A program made the position numbers and the translations under genes. From Chelonoidis abingdonii (Eukaryota > Chordata > Testudines > Testudinidae), in NCBI RefSeq assembly GCF_003597395.2, contig NC_133770.1:297920441-297984440 (forward strand): a stretch of DNA of 64,000 nucleotides. Direction: 5' to 3'. The notes under the pieces are model-generated. The model saw only the letters and a list, made by a program, of their open reading frames with translations, had not been told where the DNA came from and did no database searches. This document shows positions 23,059 to 34,417 of this stretch, piece after piece (the first letter of the stretch is position 1; every line of letters begins with the position of its first letter).

Positions 23059-23996
23059 CAGTGGTTCTTAACCCTTTCCATACGGGGCTCCAACAGCAAA
23101 GGGGGTGGGGACCCTGCTCCTTGCCTTCTGGGTGCAGAGAGAGGGAGCGGGGTCACCAGTGGAGCTGGCCAGGACAGAGAAGCTCCATCCTGTGGAAAAG
23201 TTCCAGGTGGCGATAAATCTTTCTGTCCCAAAACCAGATGAAAAGTTAAAACCTCATGGGGGTGGCGACGAAAGGATTGAAAAGTCAAACGTGTTTCAGA
23301 CTTTTAAAAACGGTTTTTAAAAAACAAAACAGGTCCCCAGAATGCCTGGCTCGCCCACTCTTCAGCACCTTGATCTACGAGCACCCCAGGCCACCTACCT
23401 CCCGACCTGGCTGCCCTGGCTCCTTGATGCCTCCAGCTGCCCAACTCCCCATCGGCCCAGCTGGGTGTGCAGCCCAAGACACCAAGGAGCGGGGCATCCA
23501 CACAGAGGGGCAGGCAGGCAGCACTGGGAATGGGGGAGCTCAAGGAGTGGGGCAGCCTGCCAGGCAGGTGGATGGGAAGACAGGCAGCAAGTGGTTCCAA
23601 GGAGCAGGGCAGGTGGGAGTGTTGGGCAGCCCAGGAAGCTGGTTGTCTGGGTGTCAGCTGTGAGGAGGGTCAGGCAGCCTGGCAGTCTCCAGGCAGCACA
23701 TGGGGAGCCAGCTTCTATGGGGCTCCAGGGAGCAGAGCAGCACACCAAGTAGGGAGTCAGGAGAACCAACGAGCCAGCCAGCTGACTGGGGGATGGGGGA
23801 GCAGGCAGCCTGGGGAGATGGCTGCCTGGGATTTGGGGAATCCCAGTTCCCACACTTCCCTCCAGACGTGCTGCTGATGAGCTGGGGGTGAACTGGCAGG
23901 AAGTCAGGCCAGTTTCTCTCTGAAGTTTCAGCCAAATCGACATGTTCCTGCAGGCCATTCTGATATTGTCAAACCCCAGCCAGGGTGAGAATCCCT
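23059..23996. mobile_element. hAT-like element at the unit A boundary
   Basis: The left terminus CAGTGGTTCTTAACCC is the classic hAT end. A degenerate inverse (GGGTGAGAATCCC) lies near 23996. I see no clear target duplication. The interior is G-rich with many GGCAG repeats. Unit B keeps only the first 200 bp (42233-42440), so the duplication breakpoint falls inside this element. Confidence 0.6.
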
Positions 23997-24072
23997 AATT
24001 TAAACCCATTTCCTTCCCAAGACACTGCATACTTCTCTCAGCTTTCTCCAGTCTAGTTTAAAATGTCCTGCG

Positions 24073-24195
24073 TCTGACGAAGTGGGTATTCACCCACGAA
24101 AGCTCACGCTCCAAAACGTCTGTTAGTCTATAAGGTGCCACAGGATTCTCTGCTGCTTTTACAGATCCAGACTAACACGGCTACCCCTCTGATAC
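24073..24195 (-). mobile_element. Short retroposon of the GCCGTGTTAGTCTG type
   Basis: Reverse complement of the element at 57647-57767, running from TCAGAGGGGTAGCCGTG to CCACTTCGTCAGA. See the 57647 entry for evidence of its retroposition. Confidence 0.85.
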
Positions 24196-24721
24196 CAGAA
24201 TATGAGGTTTCCACAGTTCTCTCATCATTTATCATTATTTAGTGCTGAATTATCGGGGGCAGTGGTACTGGCCTCTGTATTTCTGTTGCCTAAAGCTTGT
24301 CCATTAAAATGGGTTCCTGTGACCTTTCCTTTATTTAGTTTGCAAAGTCAAGCACCCAAAAGTTAGGTATGATGAACCGGCAGAGTCAGGGGACTACAAC
24401 TCCCATCAGTCCCTTCCCCACGGCACTTCCCTTTCTGCAGGCAAGGTAGGAGGAAGGACCCTGAGCAGAAAATGATGGGGCACCTTTGGGAGGGAGCAGC
24501 TGCATGGCTAACCAGGAGCTGCAGAGAAGCGGGATGCAAAGAACTGTCTGCAGAGTTAGGTGTGTGCGGGACATTGCAGACTGGTGCAGGTCTGTGTGGG
24601 GCTTACAGGGGACCAGCAGCAGCTGGGCAAGGAGCCAGTGCAAAGGGGCCCCATGAGAGACACTGAGCCCAGCCTGGAAACCTGGGAGCTCCTATTTGCT
24701 TGAAAACAGACTGGATTGCAG

Positions 24722-24897
24722 AGGGGAGGGATAGCTCGGGGGTTTGAGGATTGGCCTGTTAAACCCAAGTTGTGAGGTCAATCCTTGAGGGGGCTGCTTA
24801 GCGATCTGGGGCAAAATCAGTACTTGGTCCTGCTAGTTAAGGCAGGGGGCTGGACTCAATGACCTTTCAGAGTCCTTTCTAGTTCTCTTAGAGAGGT
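24722..24897 (+). mobile_element. Tortoise-type Pol III SINE
   Basis: tRNA-like head (GGGATAGCTCGGGGGTTTGA, GTTGTGAGGTCAATCC) and CR1-like tail (GGGGGCTGGACTCAATGACC). Confidence 0.88.
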
Positions 24898-25104
24898 ATA
24901 TTTCCATATATTATTTTTATTATGCATTAGGTCTGAAGAGACCTGACTCGAGTGCACTGTCCCAGGAACTCAAACAAGAACTGCTCTTGCTCACTGTGAA
25001 TTGTAACATCACAACAGGTATTTGCAACCTTCCCTTTCCTGCCAGGCCTAGTAAAATATCCTTTCCCTTAAACATCCCTCAGGGTAGTTATTCGGACCCA
25101 CCAG

Positions 25105-25552
25105 AATAGGCACCAACTTTGCCAGTGGGTGCCCATGCCCCCACCCCTTTCCCTGCCCCTGGCCCCACCCCGACTCCATCCCATCCCGGCCCTGGCCCCA
25201 ACCCCATTCCAAACCCATCCTCAAAGTCCCCGCCCTAACTCCGCCCCCTCCCTGCCCCTATTGGATCCCTTCCCCAAATCCCTACCCCAACCCCGCCTCT
25301 TCCCCCCGTGCACTGTGTTCGCCCTCCTCCCCCATCCCTCCCTGCCCAACGAACCAGCTGCTTTCTGGCACAAGCACTGGGAGGGAGGAAGGGAGCGGGG
25401 AGAAGGAGGACGTGGGGCTGCACTCGTGGAGGAGGCAGAGATGAGTGGAGGTGGGGTGGGGCCATAGGGAGCTACCGGTGGACGCTGAGCACCCACCAAT
25501 TTTTTTCCATGGGTGTTCCAGCCCCAGAGCACCCATGGAGTCAGCGCTTGTG
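25105..25552. mobile_element. hAT-like element with pyrimidine-rich interior
   Basis: The left end AATAGGCACCAACTTTGC and right end 'atggagtcagcgcttgtg' are imperfect inverted repeats. They are flanked by a perfect 8-bp duplication CCCACCAG (25097-25104 and 25553-25560). The open frames inside are compositional. Confidence 0.85.
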
Positions 25553-25560
25553 CCCACCAG

Positions 25561-26689
25561 GGTTAGTCCCTATACAGCCTAGCAGCTGCAGCACCTACAC
25601 TGCTTGCCTCCAAGTCACAGCCCGCCTGGCATGCTACTGGCACCCCGGGGCTTTTTCCCACAGGACAAGTGCCTCATTCAGTACATCCAAGGATGGACAC
25701 ACAGGGGGCAGAATTAAGTTGCTAGAGCAACCAAACCCTACCTGGCATTTGCTAGTTTTCGAGTGCTTGACTTTGCAACTTTAATGTAGCTTCTTGGGTG
25801 AGCTATTTGAGATTTAAATTACGGTAGCACCCAGGGACCCCAACCAGGGCACAGGGATGATGCTAGAGGAGCTGCTAAGGAGGGCAAGGGCAGCTGCAGC
25901 AATAGAAGAGCCCTTGGGTAGGGTCTGCCTCATCCCACTGAATTGACTTGGGGGTGGAGGCAGCAGCACTTCTTGCATTGGGGGCGAGGCAGGGCAGGGG
26001 AGGCATTAGTACAATTTTGGGGCAGAAGAAGCAGGGACCACTCCTCTTTCTCTTCACCTCCCTCCACCCGATACCCCTGGCAGGGACCCTCCCCCGAAAT
26101 CCCCAAGCCTCTGGGTTAGGACCTTCCTCCTTTCTGTCACTGACTGACTCAGGGCCTGCAGCAGGGCCATTCTCTGGGCAACATAATAAGCACATGAGCT
26201 GGCTTGTAGTCGGCTGCCTGATTGGCTAACCCGCCCCACTGGAGGGAAGAGTCAGCAGACTGGCTATTATGCCCAGCAGCTTCTCCTTCCTTCATTGTGT
26301 CACTCCAATTAACCCGTCTTTGATCCTGGGCTCCAGTTCCTGGTTACTGCTCTAAGTCTTGGTCCTGACTCCTGATTTCACCATTGGGCATGACTCCTGC
26401 TGACCTATTTGTTGACAGAGTGAGTAAACATCCCTAACAATAGGGTTCATAGTTAATAACCATTCTAATCAATCACAGCACAACATGCAACAAAAACCAG
26501 ATGTGCCACATTTTGGTGGCTGGTCACAAGTGATGTTGACTTGGAGTGACGCCTGGGCAGGCTTGGGGATCGAGAGCTGTTCTCTCTGCCGGAGCTGCCA
26601 GCCGCCTCTCAGCCAAGCCATTGCAAGCTGGCTAGTGTATTTTAGGTGCTGTGGTAGCAATGGGTCTGGAAGCAGAGATGCTGCAGCCT
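25561..26689. other. Spacer, no clear feature
   Basis: No gene recognised. The frame at 26485-26892 overlaps the transposase relic in the opposite sense. The segment 26460-26690 may be the tail of that element. Confidence 0.45.
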
Positions 26690-27410
26690 CACAAATCAGT
26701 TCAGGGAAGAGTCTGCCGTGCATAAGGACCTGTGACAAGACAAGGAATTCTCATATGCTGCAGTTAATGCTCCAAACAATAAGACCACTACAAACATTTC
26801 AAACCTACATGGGAACGCCTCCTTTAATACCTTGCCAGCACCTAGACCTTCATCACATTCTTTGCAATGTCTCTTATTTATCAGTGGCTTAACTCCAGCC
26901 ATTTCCACTTTCAATTTCTCTATATCTAATCTACGCAAGTCAATCAAAGCACACAGTGATTTCAATGTCAAGATGTCTGGAGAGCTGTTGGAATAGATTG
27001 CTGGCAAGCTTTTGTAAAACTTGGAGTTCCTCTCAGATAATCTCCTTTGCAATTCACCATTGGTTTCATCAGTCAGTTCATGATGAATCTATCGTGACCA
27101 GACAGCAAATGTGAAAAATCAGGATGGTGATTGGGTGTAATAGGAGCCTCTATAAGAAAAAGACCCAAAAATCAGGACTGTCCCTATGAAATGAGGACAT
27201 CTGGTCACCCTAGATGAATCTGAGACCACTGATAGGGACCAACGTTCCAAAGTGTCAATGAGCAAGTGCTCCATGACTATCGAACCTTGACATTTTGGGG
27301 GCAGTATCTTGGCTATTTTGCTGGCACTATTGAATGTTGATGCTTCATCACATGCATCTTTCAAGACAGAGGGCTTGGATGACATTTCTGAGGACAAATC
27401 CTTCAAATCT
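26690..27410 (-). pseudogene. Domesticated-type hAT transposase relic (ZMYM1-like C-terminus)
   Basis: Two minus-strand frames, 27406..27213 and 27052..26696, read as one protein interrupted by the MITE at 27090-27212. The second frame runs LSERNSKFYKSLPAIYSN, then an LTLKSLCALID segment, and ends with a hydrophobic block plus a TAAYENSLSCHRSL stretch. The ending resembles the hAT dimerisation region found in ZMYM1-like proteins. The assignment is by resemblance only. There is no start, and stops occur at both ends, so it is a dead fragment. Confidence 0.5.
27090..27212. mobile_element. 123-bp palindromic hAT MITE
   Basis: Same family as 22174-22299: 'gtgaccagacagcaaatgtg' at one end and 'catctggtcaccct' at the other. 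It has a perfect 8-bp duplication GATGAATC (27082-27089 and 27213-27220) and splits the transposase relic. Confidence 0.9.
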
Positions 27411-27507
27411 TCAAAGGCACCTAATCAGTTTGACTCTTTTAGCAAGGTGTGTTAGCTCCTTTGGAAGGTAATTGTTCATAGGAGCAAAAATTTTAAAAAT
27501 CATTCTG

Positions 27508-28990
27508 TGGCAAGTTCCCCCCCGGGGTGCGACCTGGAACTGGGGTACTATTCAACCTCTGACCGAGCAGCCTGGGTTCCCTGTCACATTGTGCTATGTA
27601 GAACTGATGAATGAAATTGTTTTCAATTGTTCACTTTATTAATGTAAATTCATAAGTAAAGTTTTATGAATGAAACAACATTCATTCATAAAACCGGTTA
27701 CCCCAATAACTGGCTAATAATTAAAATGCTTGTTAAGAGCCACAGTTGTTCAGCCGGCTGCCTTTGTAAGTTTCACTATCAGTCCAGTTCCTGCTTAAGG
27801 CCTTGGCTACACTGGCGCTTTACAGCGCTGCAACTTTCTCATTCGGCTTTGAAAAAACACCTCCCTGAGCGCAGCAAGTTACAGCGCTGCAAAGCACCAG
27901 TGTAAACAGTGCCTCAGCGCTGGGAGTGTGGCTCCCAGCGCTGGGAGTGTGGCTCCCAGTGCTGTAAACTAATCCCCATGGGGAGGTGGAGTACCTGCAG
28001 CACTGGGAGAGCTCTCTCCCAGCACTGGCGCCACGACCACACTCGCACTTCAAAGCGCTGCCATGAGAGCGCTTCCACGGCAGCGCTGTACAGCTGCAAG
28101 TGTAGCCATTCCCTAAGTCACTGAGACTTGCACTGTTTTAGTATCTCAGTATTATAACTTCTGTTCATCATTCATATACTTGCCTACATTGTCACTTCTG
28201 TTCACTGTTTGCCATCCACTACTGTTGTCTATATTGTAACTTCTGTTCACTGTTTGCCATATTGTAATTCAAACCCCATTTTAAAACACTTACTCCATTT
28301 TGTAAAAGCTTGCTCCAACCTTCATTTTTGCAAACCCTGCTGTAATCTTAATAGTTTAGTTTAGATGTGTGAATGAGGTATGTATGGATGATGGAAACAA
28401 CCTCCAGCCCCAGCCTGTCCTGATGAAATAGAGTTCAAACATCAACGGCTGAAGATGCAGACAAAGGACCTAAAAAAGTAAGAAAAGTCCACCCTAAAAA
28501 GAAAAGGTACAATAGAAGGAAGATCAAAGCCAGGTCCGAGGCTGAAAGTCATGCCTGCAATTGACAGGTGATCAATCACCAAACCCAGAGGACACAGCAA
28601 GACCCATAAACTCTGGATTCAAACTAAAGCCTACAAAAAGGATAGGTAAGATGAAAGACTCTGGAGGATAACTTTCTGCTGCCAATGTGGAAGGGCATTG
28701 GTGCATGCCCAACAGAGACCCAGCCCTTCCTTGTGCCCGGCTTTCCTGGCCAGTTAGCCTCCACCAGCTATGAACCCAAGCTGCAAAATCAAGCCCCGAA
28801 CTCAAGCAATGTTCAGGACTAGTAACTATGCAGCAGCTGCAGAGCATCTGATAATGTGTGTGTCTGTGTAGGTATAATGTGTGTGTATAAGGATAAAGAT
28901 ATTAGTTATTGGTCATAAACCAGATTGTTATCATGATAAATGTGGCATCTTTGTCTTGCCCCCTGAAAAGATCCTTGTAGTTTTGTCTGT
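27508..28990 (+). mobile_element. Long repeat R1, probably LTR-derived, copy 1
   Basis: The segment recurs at 34087-35503 with the same order of blocks ('attgtaattcaaaccccatt', 'cagccccagcctgtcctgatg', 'gctgcaaaatcaagcc'). Its right end joins the 3' UTR of Ly6 copy B at about 28998. The class is uncertain; non-coding content suggests an LTR. An independent MITE is nested at 27799-28113. Confidence 0.6.
27799..28113. mobile_element. Harbinger-like MITE in R1 copy 1
   Basis: The termini GGCCTTGGCTACACT and AGTGTAGCCATTCCC are inverted repeats flanked by the 3-bp duplication TAA (27796-27798 and 28114-28116). Multiple CAGCGCTG palindromes are inside. Confidence 0.85.
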
Positions 28991-29214
28991 ATAACAGCAG
29001 CAATCCAGATTTGCTAAGAGGCACAGAGGGGCACTCGGTGACAGCAGCAGAGTTTCCTTGTGTATGGGAAGAGGGCAGGTATTGTCTAATGGGATATGAA
29101 GAAAGGGCACCATCGATAACCCCAGTATAGCTTTGCACAAAGCGGGGTCTGGTGTCTCATTGGAGAAGCCTGAGCAGGTTCTTACGGTCTTCAAGTTCTT
29201 TTTTTCTGGCCCGA

Positions 29215-29420
29215 TCACAGTCCAGCCCTGATATAGATGAAGGTGGCCAAGATTGCCATGGCCAGCACCAAGTAGGTGACTTTGACGCTGCTGGCCCCAC
29301 TGGTGTTGCACAAGAAAGAACTGCAGCAGAAAACAGAGGCGGATGCTGTCCCTATGTTTATCTCACCGCTGGGGCAAACTGAAGCACATCCCTTGGAGAT
29401 GCTCTGCCTGGAATGTCCGC
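29215..29420 (-). CDS. Copy B exon 3
   Basis: Open to TGA at 29215-29217 with acceptor TTCTGGTTCAG. It keeps the GCASVCPS and CCSSFLCN blocks and the GPI tail. Differences from copy A are spread across the exon. Confidence 0.85.
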
Positions 29421-30304
29421 CTGAACCAGAAAAAGGAATAAGAGAAAGAGATTCAAGATTAAAATGTTTCCCAGAGTTCAGACAGGAGCTCCTTAGTTCT
29501 GTAAAGGAGATAATTGCACTGATGTAGCTTAGCTCTGGCAGTCAATGTCCAGCGATTAGAAGTCACTACTGCTATTGTATAACCTGAAAACAGCACTAGT
29601 CGCTTCCTTGCAGTTACAGACTCGTTTGTAACCATCTGGGAACATTCTCTTCAGATTTCTGGCCAGGATTTGGGAACAGCCAAAGAGAACCCTGAGAATT
29701 CATTCCAGATTGTCACACTGTCCTGTCTCCTGCTGTTGAGCCTCAGAGCTTTAAAGAGCTGGTAGTAGTTAGGTCACAGCACAGCTGATTAAGCCGCAGA
29801 CACCAATATACTAAAAAAGGCTTCAACTCGGCCTCCTTCTGTACATGCACAACCAGCCAGGCACTGGGATTGGAGCATGCAAATTCTCTCACTTGCACAT
29901 GCCAATAGTGGAACCTTGCACCAGCACATGAGATGTTTGGTGCTTAAACCATCGCATGGCTGGGGAGCAGCTGCAGGACTGGGCTATACAGAGCCTCATT
30001 TCAGGACTTCAGCCAGTGATGAAGGGGTGGATATGGAGCCCCCGTTGCCTGCACTGCCCTCATATCAGTCATTCACTCATGTGCAAACCTCACTAATGAG
30101 CACCGGTGCTCCCACGACCTTAGTGCATCCCAGCAAAGTTCTCCTGCCATTTGGTTTCAAGGAGTGATTTCCCAGTTCCACATCAGTGATGTCCCACCCT
30201 TCCAGTAGAAAGAGGAAGGAAAACCCAGGGATCTGGAGCTGGGGCAGGATGTCATCTGGGAAAGAGCTATGGAAAGACAATAAGCAGAACATGCCCAAAC
30301 GTAC

Positions 30305-30424
30305 CAATTCCTGCACCAAGATACGTGGTCACACAGTAGTTTTCACCACTAGCAAATATAGTTAATGCCAGACAACCCCAATTAGAGGACGCATCCTTAC
30401 AGGTGAAGCAGACCAGCGAGTGAG
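30305..30424 (-). CDS. Copy B exon 2
   Basis: Forty open codons. It shares several replacements with copy C (KDASS after LVCFTC, ENYCVTT), supporting a B+C grouping. The fourth framework Cys is Phe. Confidence 0.85.
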
Positions 30425-30487
30425 CTGCAAAAGGAAAACACACCCCATGTTAGAGGCTTGCAGGAATGTTATTTGTTCCTGGTTTAC

Positions 30488-31116
30488 AATGGGCCTTTCT
30501 TGCCAAGAAAACCAATGACACATTGGGCTGCATTAGTGGGAGCATTGCCAGGAGATTGAGGGAAGTGATTATTTCCCTCTATTCAGCACCAGTGAGCCAC
30601 ACCTGGAGTATTGCATCCAGTTTTCGTCCCTCCACTACAGAAGGGATGTGGACAAATTGGAGAGAGTCCAACAGAGGGCAACGAAAATGATTAGGGGGCT
30701 GGGCACAGGACTTATGAGGAGAGCCTGAGGGAACTGGGATTGTTTAGTCTGAAGAAGAGAAGAGTGAGGGAAGATTTGATAGCAGCTTTCAACTACCTGA
30801 AGGGGGGCTCCAAAGAGGATGGAGCTCAGCTGTTCTCAGTGGTGGCAGATGACAGAACAAGGAGTAATGGTCTCAAGTTGCAGTGGGGGAGGTCTAGGTT
30901 GGATATTAGGAAACACTATTTCACTAGGAGGGTGGTGAAGCACTGGAATGGGTTCCCTAGGGAGGTGGTGGAATCTTCATAATTAGAGGTTTTTAAGGCC
31001 TGTCTTGACAAAGCCCTGGCGGCGATGATTCAGTTGGTGTTCGTCCTGCTTTGAGCATGGGGTGGGACTAGATGACCTCCTGAGGTCCCTTCCAACCCTA
31101 ATATTCTATGATTCTA
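30488..31116 (+). mobile_element. CR1 LINE 3' end, shared by copies B and C
   Basis: RT C-terminal frame with several breaks, then the CR1 3' UTR ending ATTCTATGATTCTA. It is inserted in intron 1 next to exon 2. The orthologous element is at 61070-61709. Copy A has an empty site at 13738-13741. Confidence 0.92.
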
Positions 31117-31559
31117 ATCCCCATTCCTGTCACCCGCTGAATACATAATTCATAATCCATAATTCCAAATACTCATGTTGAGTAGCTAGGATCAATTTAC
31201 AACACTGTTGTGTTTCTCCCCATAGCAATTACTGATCTTAATGTTTCTGATATATTTATAGGTGCATTTTTTAAATGTCCTTAGATTTGAAACTATCCAA
31301 TTGCTCTGTGGCTAATCTGCGTTCCTAACACAGTAACCCTAACCCAGCCCCAATCCAATTGTGTTCAACCCACTTATTAGAATGTGCCTTACTTTAGACT
31401 GTAAACTCTTCAGGGCAGGGACTGGTTTTTAATGTGTTAGTAAGCTGGCAAAATGGGTCCTGAATCATAACTGTGGCTTCTGCCTCCTCCTGTAATAGGT
31501 ACAATAAACAATGTCTGTACTAGATTCACAGATTCATAACATCAGTAACAACATGAGAG

Positions 31560-31740
31560 AGAGGGGTAGCTCAGTGGTTTGAGCATTGTCCTGCTAAACC
31601 CACGGTTGTAAATTCAGTCCCTGAAGGGACCATTCAGGGATCTGGGCAAAATCAGTACTTGGCCCTGCCTAGTAAAAGGCAGGGGGCTGGACTTAATGAC
31701 CTTTTAGGGTCCCTTCCAGCTCTATGAGATAGGTATATCT
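31560..31740 (+). mobile_element. Tortoise-type Pol III SINE
   Basis: GGGGTAGCTCAGTGGTTTGA head, GGTTGTAAATTCAGTCC box-B region and CR1-like tail. Absent at the matching place in unit A. Confidence 0.9.
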
Positions 31741-32044
31741 CCCTATTAAAAAATATCTAGGTTGACTTCCTAATAAACACAGGCCAGAGAACTGCCCCAA
31801 AAATCATTCCTAAAGCAGAGCTTTTAGAAAAACACCCAATTTTGATATAAAAATTGCCAATGATTGAGACTCCACCATGACTCTTGGTAAATTGTTCCAA
31901 TGCTTAATGACCTTCACTGTTACAAATTTATGCCTTATTTCCAGTCTGAATTTGTCTAGCTTCGACTTCCAGACAATGGATCTTGTTACTGGTTTCTTTT
32001 GAAGATTGAAGAGCCCATTATTAAGTATTTGTTCTCTGTTTAGG

Positions 32045-32244
32045 TGTAACCCACACACCTCCTGGGTGTGGCGTTCTGTCCCATCTAGTGGCACTGATAC
32101 CACTCAAAGAGAGAGATAAAATGGGTGTGCTTTACAGCCTTAGCTAACAGGCAACTGGCTCATTTGGTAGAGGCTCAAGCACTAAGCTACAGAGGTCCCT
32201 GTGTCAATCCCACCCACCAAGGACCCGGGTCTGTCAGCATTACA
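32045..32244 (+). mobile_element. 200-bp solo LTR-like or SINE-like insertion
   Basis: The element starts TGTAACCCACACACC and ends CAGCATTACA, giving short inverted TGTAA/TTACA ends. It contains a tRNA-like stretch (CTCATTTGGTAGAGGCTC, then GGTCCCTGTGTCAATCCC). It is absent from unit A at about 19148. Whether the tRNA-like part is a promoter or chance is unresolved. Confidence 0.6.
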
Positions 32245-32942
32245 TGGGCACATATAGACTGTGATCAAATCACCCCTTAACCTTCTCTTTGTTACGCTAA
32301 ATACATTGAGGTCCTTGAATCTACTGCTAATCATTCTCATGACTTTTCTCTGAACCCTCTGAAATTTCCCAACATTCTTCTTCAATTGTGGACATCAGAA
32401 CTGGACACAGGTTTCCAGCAGCGGTGGCACCAGTGCCAAATACAGAGGTAAAATAACCTCTGTACTCCTATTCAAAATTCCATTATACATCCAAGAATCA
32501 CATTAGCCTTTTTGTCACACAGGGAGGTCATGTTCAGCAAATTATCCACCATGGCCCCCCAGTTTTTTTCAGAGTCACTGCTTCCCAGGGTAGAGTCTCC
32601 CCTCCTGCAAATATGGCCAACATTCTTTGTCCCTAGATGTATACCTTTACATTTAGCCATATTAAAACACATATTGTTTGCTTGTGCCCAGCTTACCAAG
32701 CGATCCAGATTGCTCTCTGTCAGTGACCTGAGCTCTTCATTATTCACTACTCCCCTAGTTTTTCTGTCACCTCTACATTTATCAGTGATGATGTTATGTT
32801 TTCTTCCAGGCCATTGATAAAAATGTTCAATAGCATAGGACCAAGAACTGAACCCTGCATGACCTCACTGGAGACACACCCACTAATTGACCATTCTCTG
32901 TTGATAATTACATTGTGACACCTATCAGTGAATCAGCTTTTA

Positions 32943-33224
32943 GGCCAGGTCTACACTACCACTTATGTCAGCACAAGGTATGCTGCTCATGGGTGTGAAA
33001 AAACACCCCATAGCGACATAAGTTATACCAACCTAACTGCTAGTGTGGACAGAGCTATGTCACTCACCCACCAACACAGCTACAACCACTCACTGGGGGT
33101 GGTTAATCCTGTCACGGGCAGAGCTCTATCCGGTCGGCATACAGCAGCCACAGGAAGATCTTACAGAGGTGCAGCTGCATTGGTACAGCTCTGCCGCTGT
33201 AAGCGCACTAAGGTAGACATGGCC
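32943..33224. mobile_element. Harbinger-like MITE, unit B copy
   Basis: Same insertion as 20091-20375, beginning GGCCAGGTCTACACTACC. Confidence 0.75.
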
Positions 33225-33318
33225 ATAGTCAATGTGTGCCAGGCTAATGTTCTGTCATCCTAGTTTTACATCAAAATGTCACACGGCACCAAGTCAAATG
33301 CCAGTGCTAACGAGTACA

Positions 33319-33921
33319 TTACAGAGGAAAAACAGAAACAACAGGCTCATGAAAAATGTCTAAAAATAGAAAATGTAATGAAGAGGGAGGAATTATTTAA
33401 GGAGTCAGTGACTGAAACTACAGAACAAAGAACCTAAGCAATGCAAGAGCAAAAACCAGTTGCCACCGAGCAGATAATGGAACAATTTGCCAGGGGAAGA
33501 AGATTTTGATGCTCAGCTACTAGAGATGCTGAAGAACTTGAGAGATACAACACAGCCCTTAGGAAATGCCTTAGATAAGACCTGTGGAATCTGACCTTGC
33601 AAAGAGCAGAGCTTGGCCAAGGCTCTCACATCCTGACCCAAGGCCCAATGCACTCAGTGGAAAGACTCCCGCTGACATCACTGGGCTTTGCATCAAACCG
33701 TTACTGCCCACGCCAGCTCTGTCTGTGTTCTCCGCGCAGTCACTGCTCTCCTTCAACCGCCCAGTAGTTGGCACTTAAACTCCACGTTATGTCTTAAGGC
33801 GGGTTAGTGAGTAGCCAGCTAAAGCAAAGGGAGTTCCTGGGAAGAGGCTCCTTGCATAGTAAAAGGAATATTCCTGTTGCTCTGGGGACACAGCTACCAC
33901 CTACCTGCAATAACCCCATTT
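33319..33921. other. Intron 1 of copy B, shared with unit A
   Basis: Matches 20476-21070. No coding feature. Confidence 0.6.
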
Positions 33922-34417
33922 GCCTGGCGCAGGGCCAGCTCTAGGTTTTTTTCCGCCCCAAGCAAACAAAATGTTGGCTGCCCCCCACCCCAGCCCTGGG
34001 CTCCTTGCCGCACCCCCCTGCTGCCCCAGTCCTGGGCTCTCCCCCACCCCACACAACCTGCCGCCCCAGCTCTGGGCTCTCCCCTTCTAGAACTGATAAA
34101 TAAAATTGTTTGTAATTGTTCACTTTATTAATGTAACTTCTGTTCACCATTCACTACACTTGCCTACATTATAACTTCTGTTCACTCTTTGCCATATTGT
34201 AATTCAAACCCCATTTTAAAACATTCATTCCATTTTGTAAAAGCTTCCTCCAACCTTCATTTTTGCAAACCCTGCTGTAATCTTATTAGTTTAGTTTAGA
34301 TGTGTGAATGAGACATGTATGGATGATGGAATCAACCTCCAGCCCCAGCCTGTCCTGATGAGATAAAGTTCAAATACCAATGGCTGAAGACTTAGACAAC
34401 AGCCCTAAACAAAGTAA

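Larger units (their letters stand above)
31515..33318 (-). mobile_element. CR1 LINE, minus strand, unit B counterpart of 18826-20475
   Basis: Aligns with the unit-A element, including the nested Harbinger MITE (32943-33224). B-specific insertions are a Pol III SINE (31560-31740) and an LTR-like element (32045-32244). Confidence 0.8.

Noticed and set aside
23256..23958. Several frames of 130-187 codons on both strands
   Set aside because: Driven by GGCAG-type low-complexity repeats within the hAT-like element; no conserved motif.
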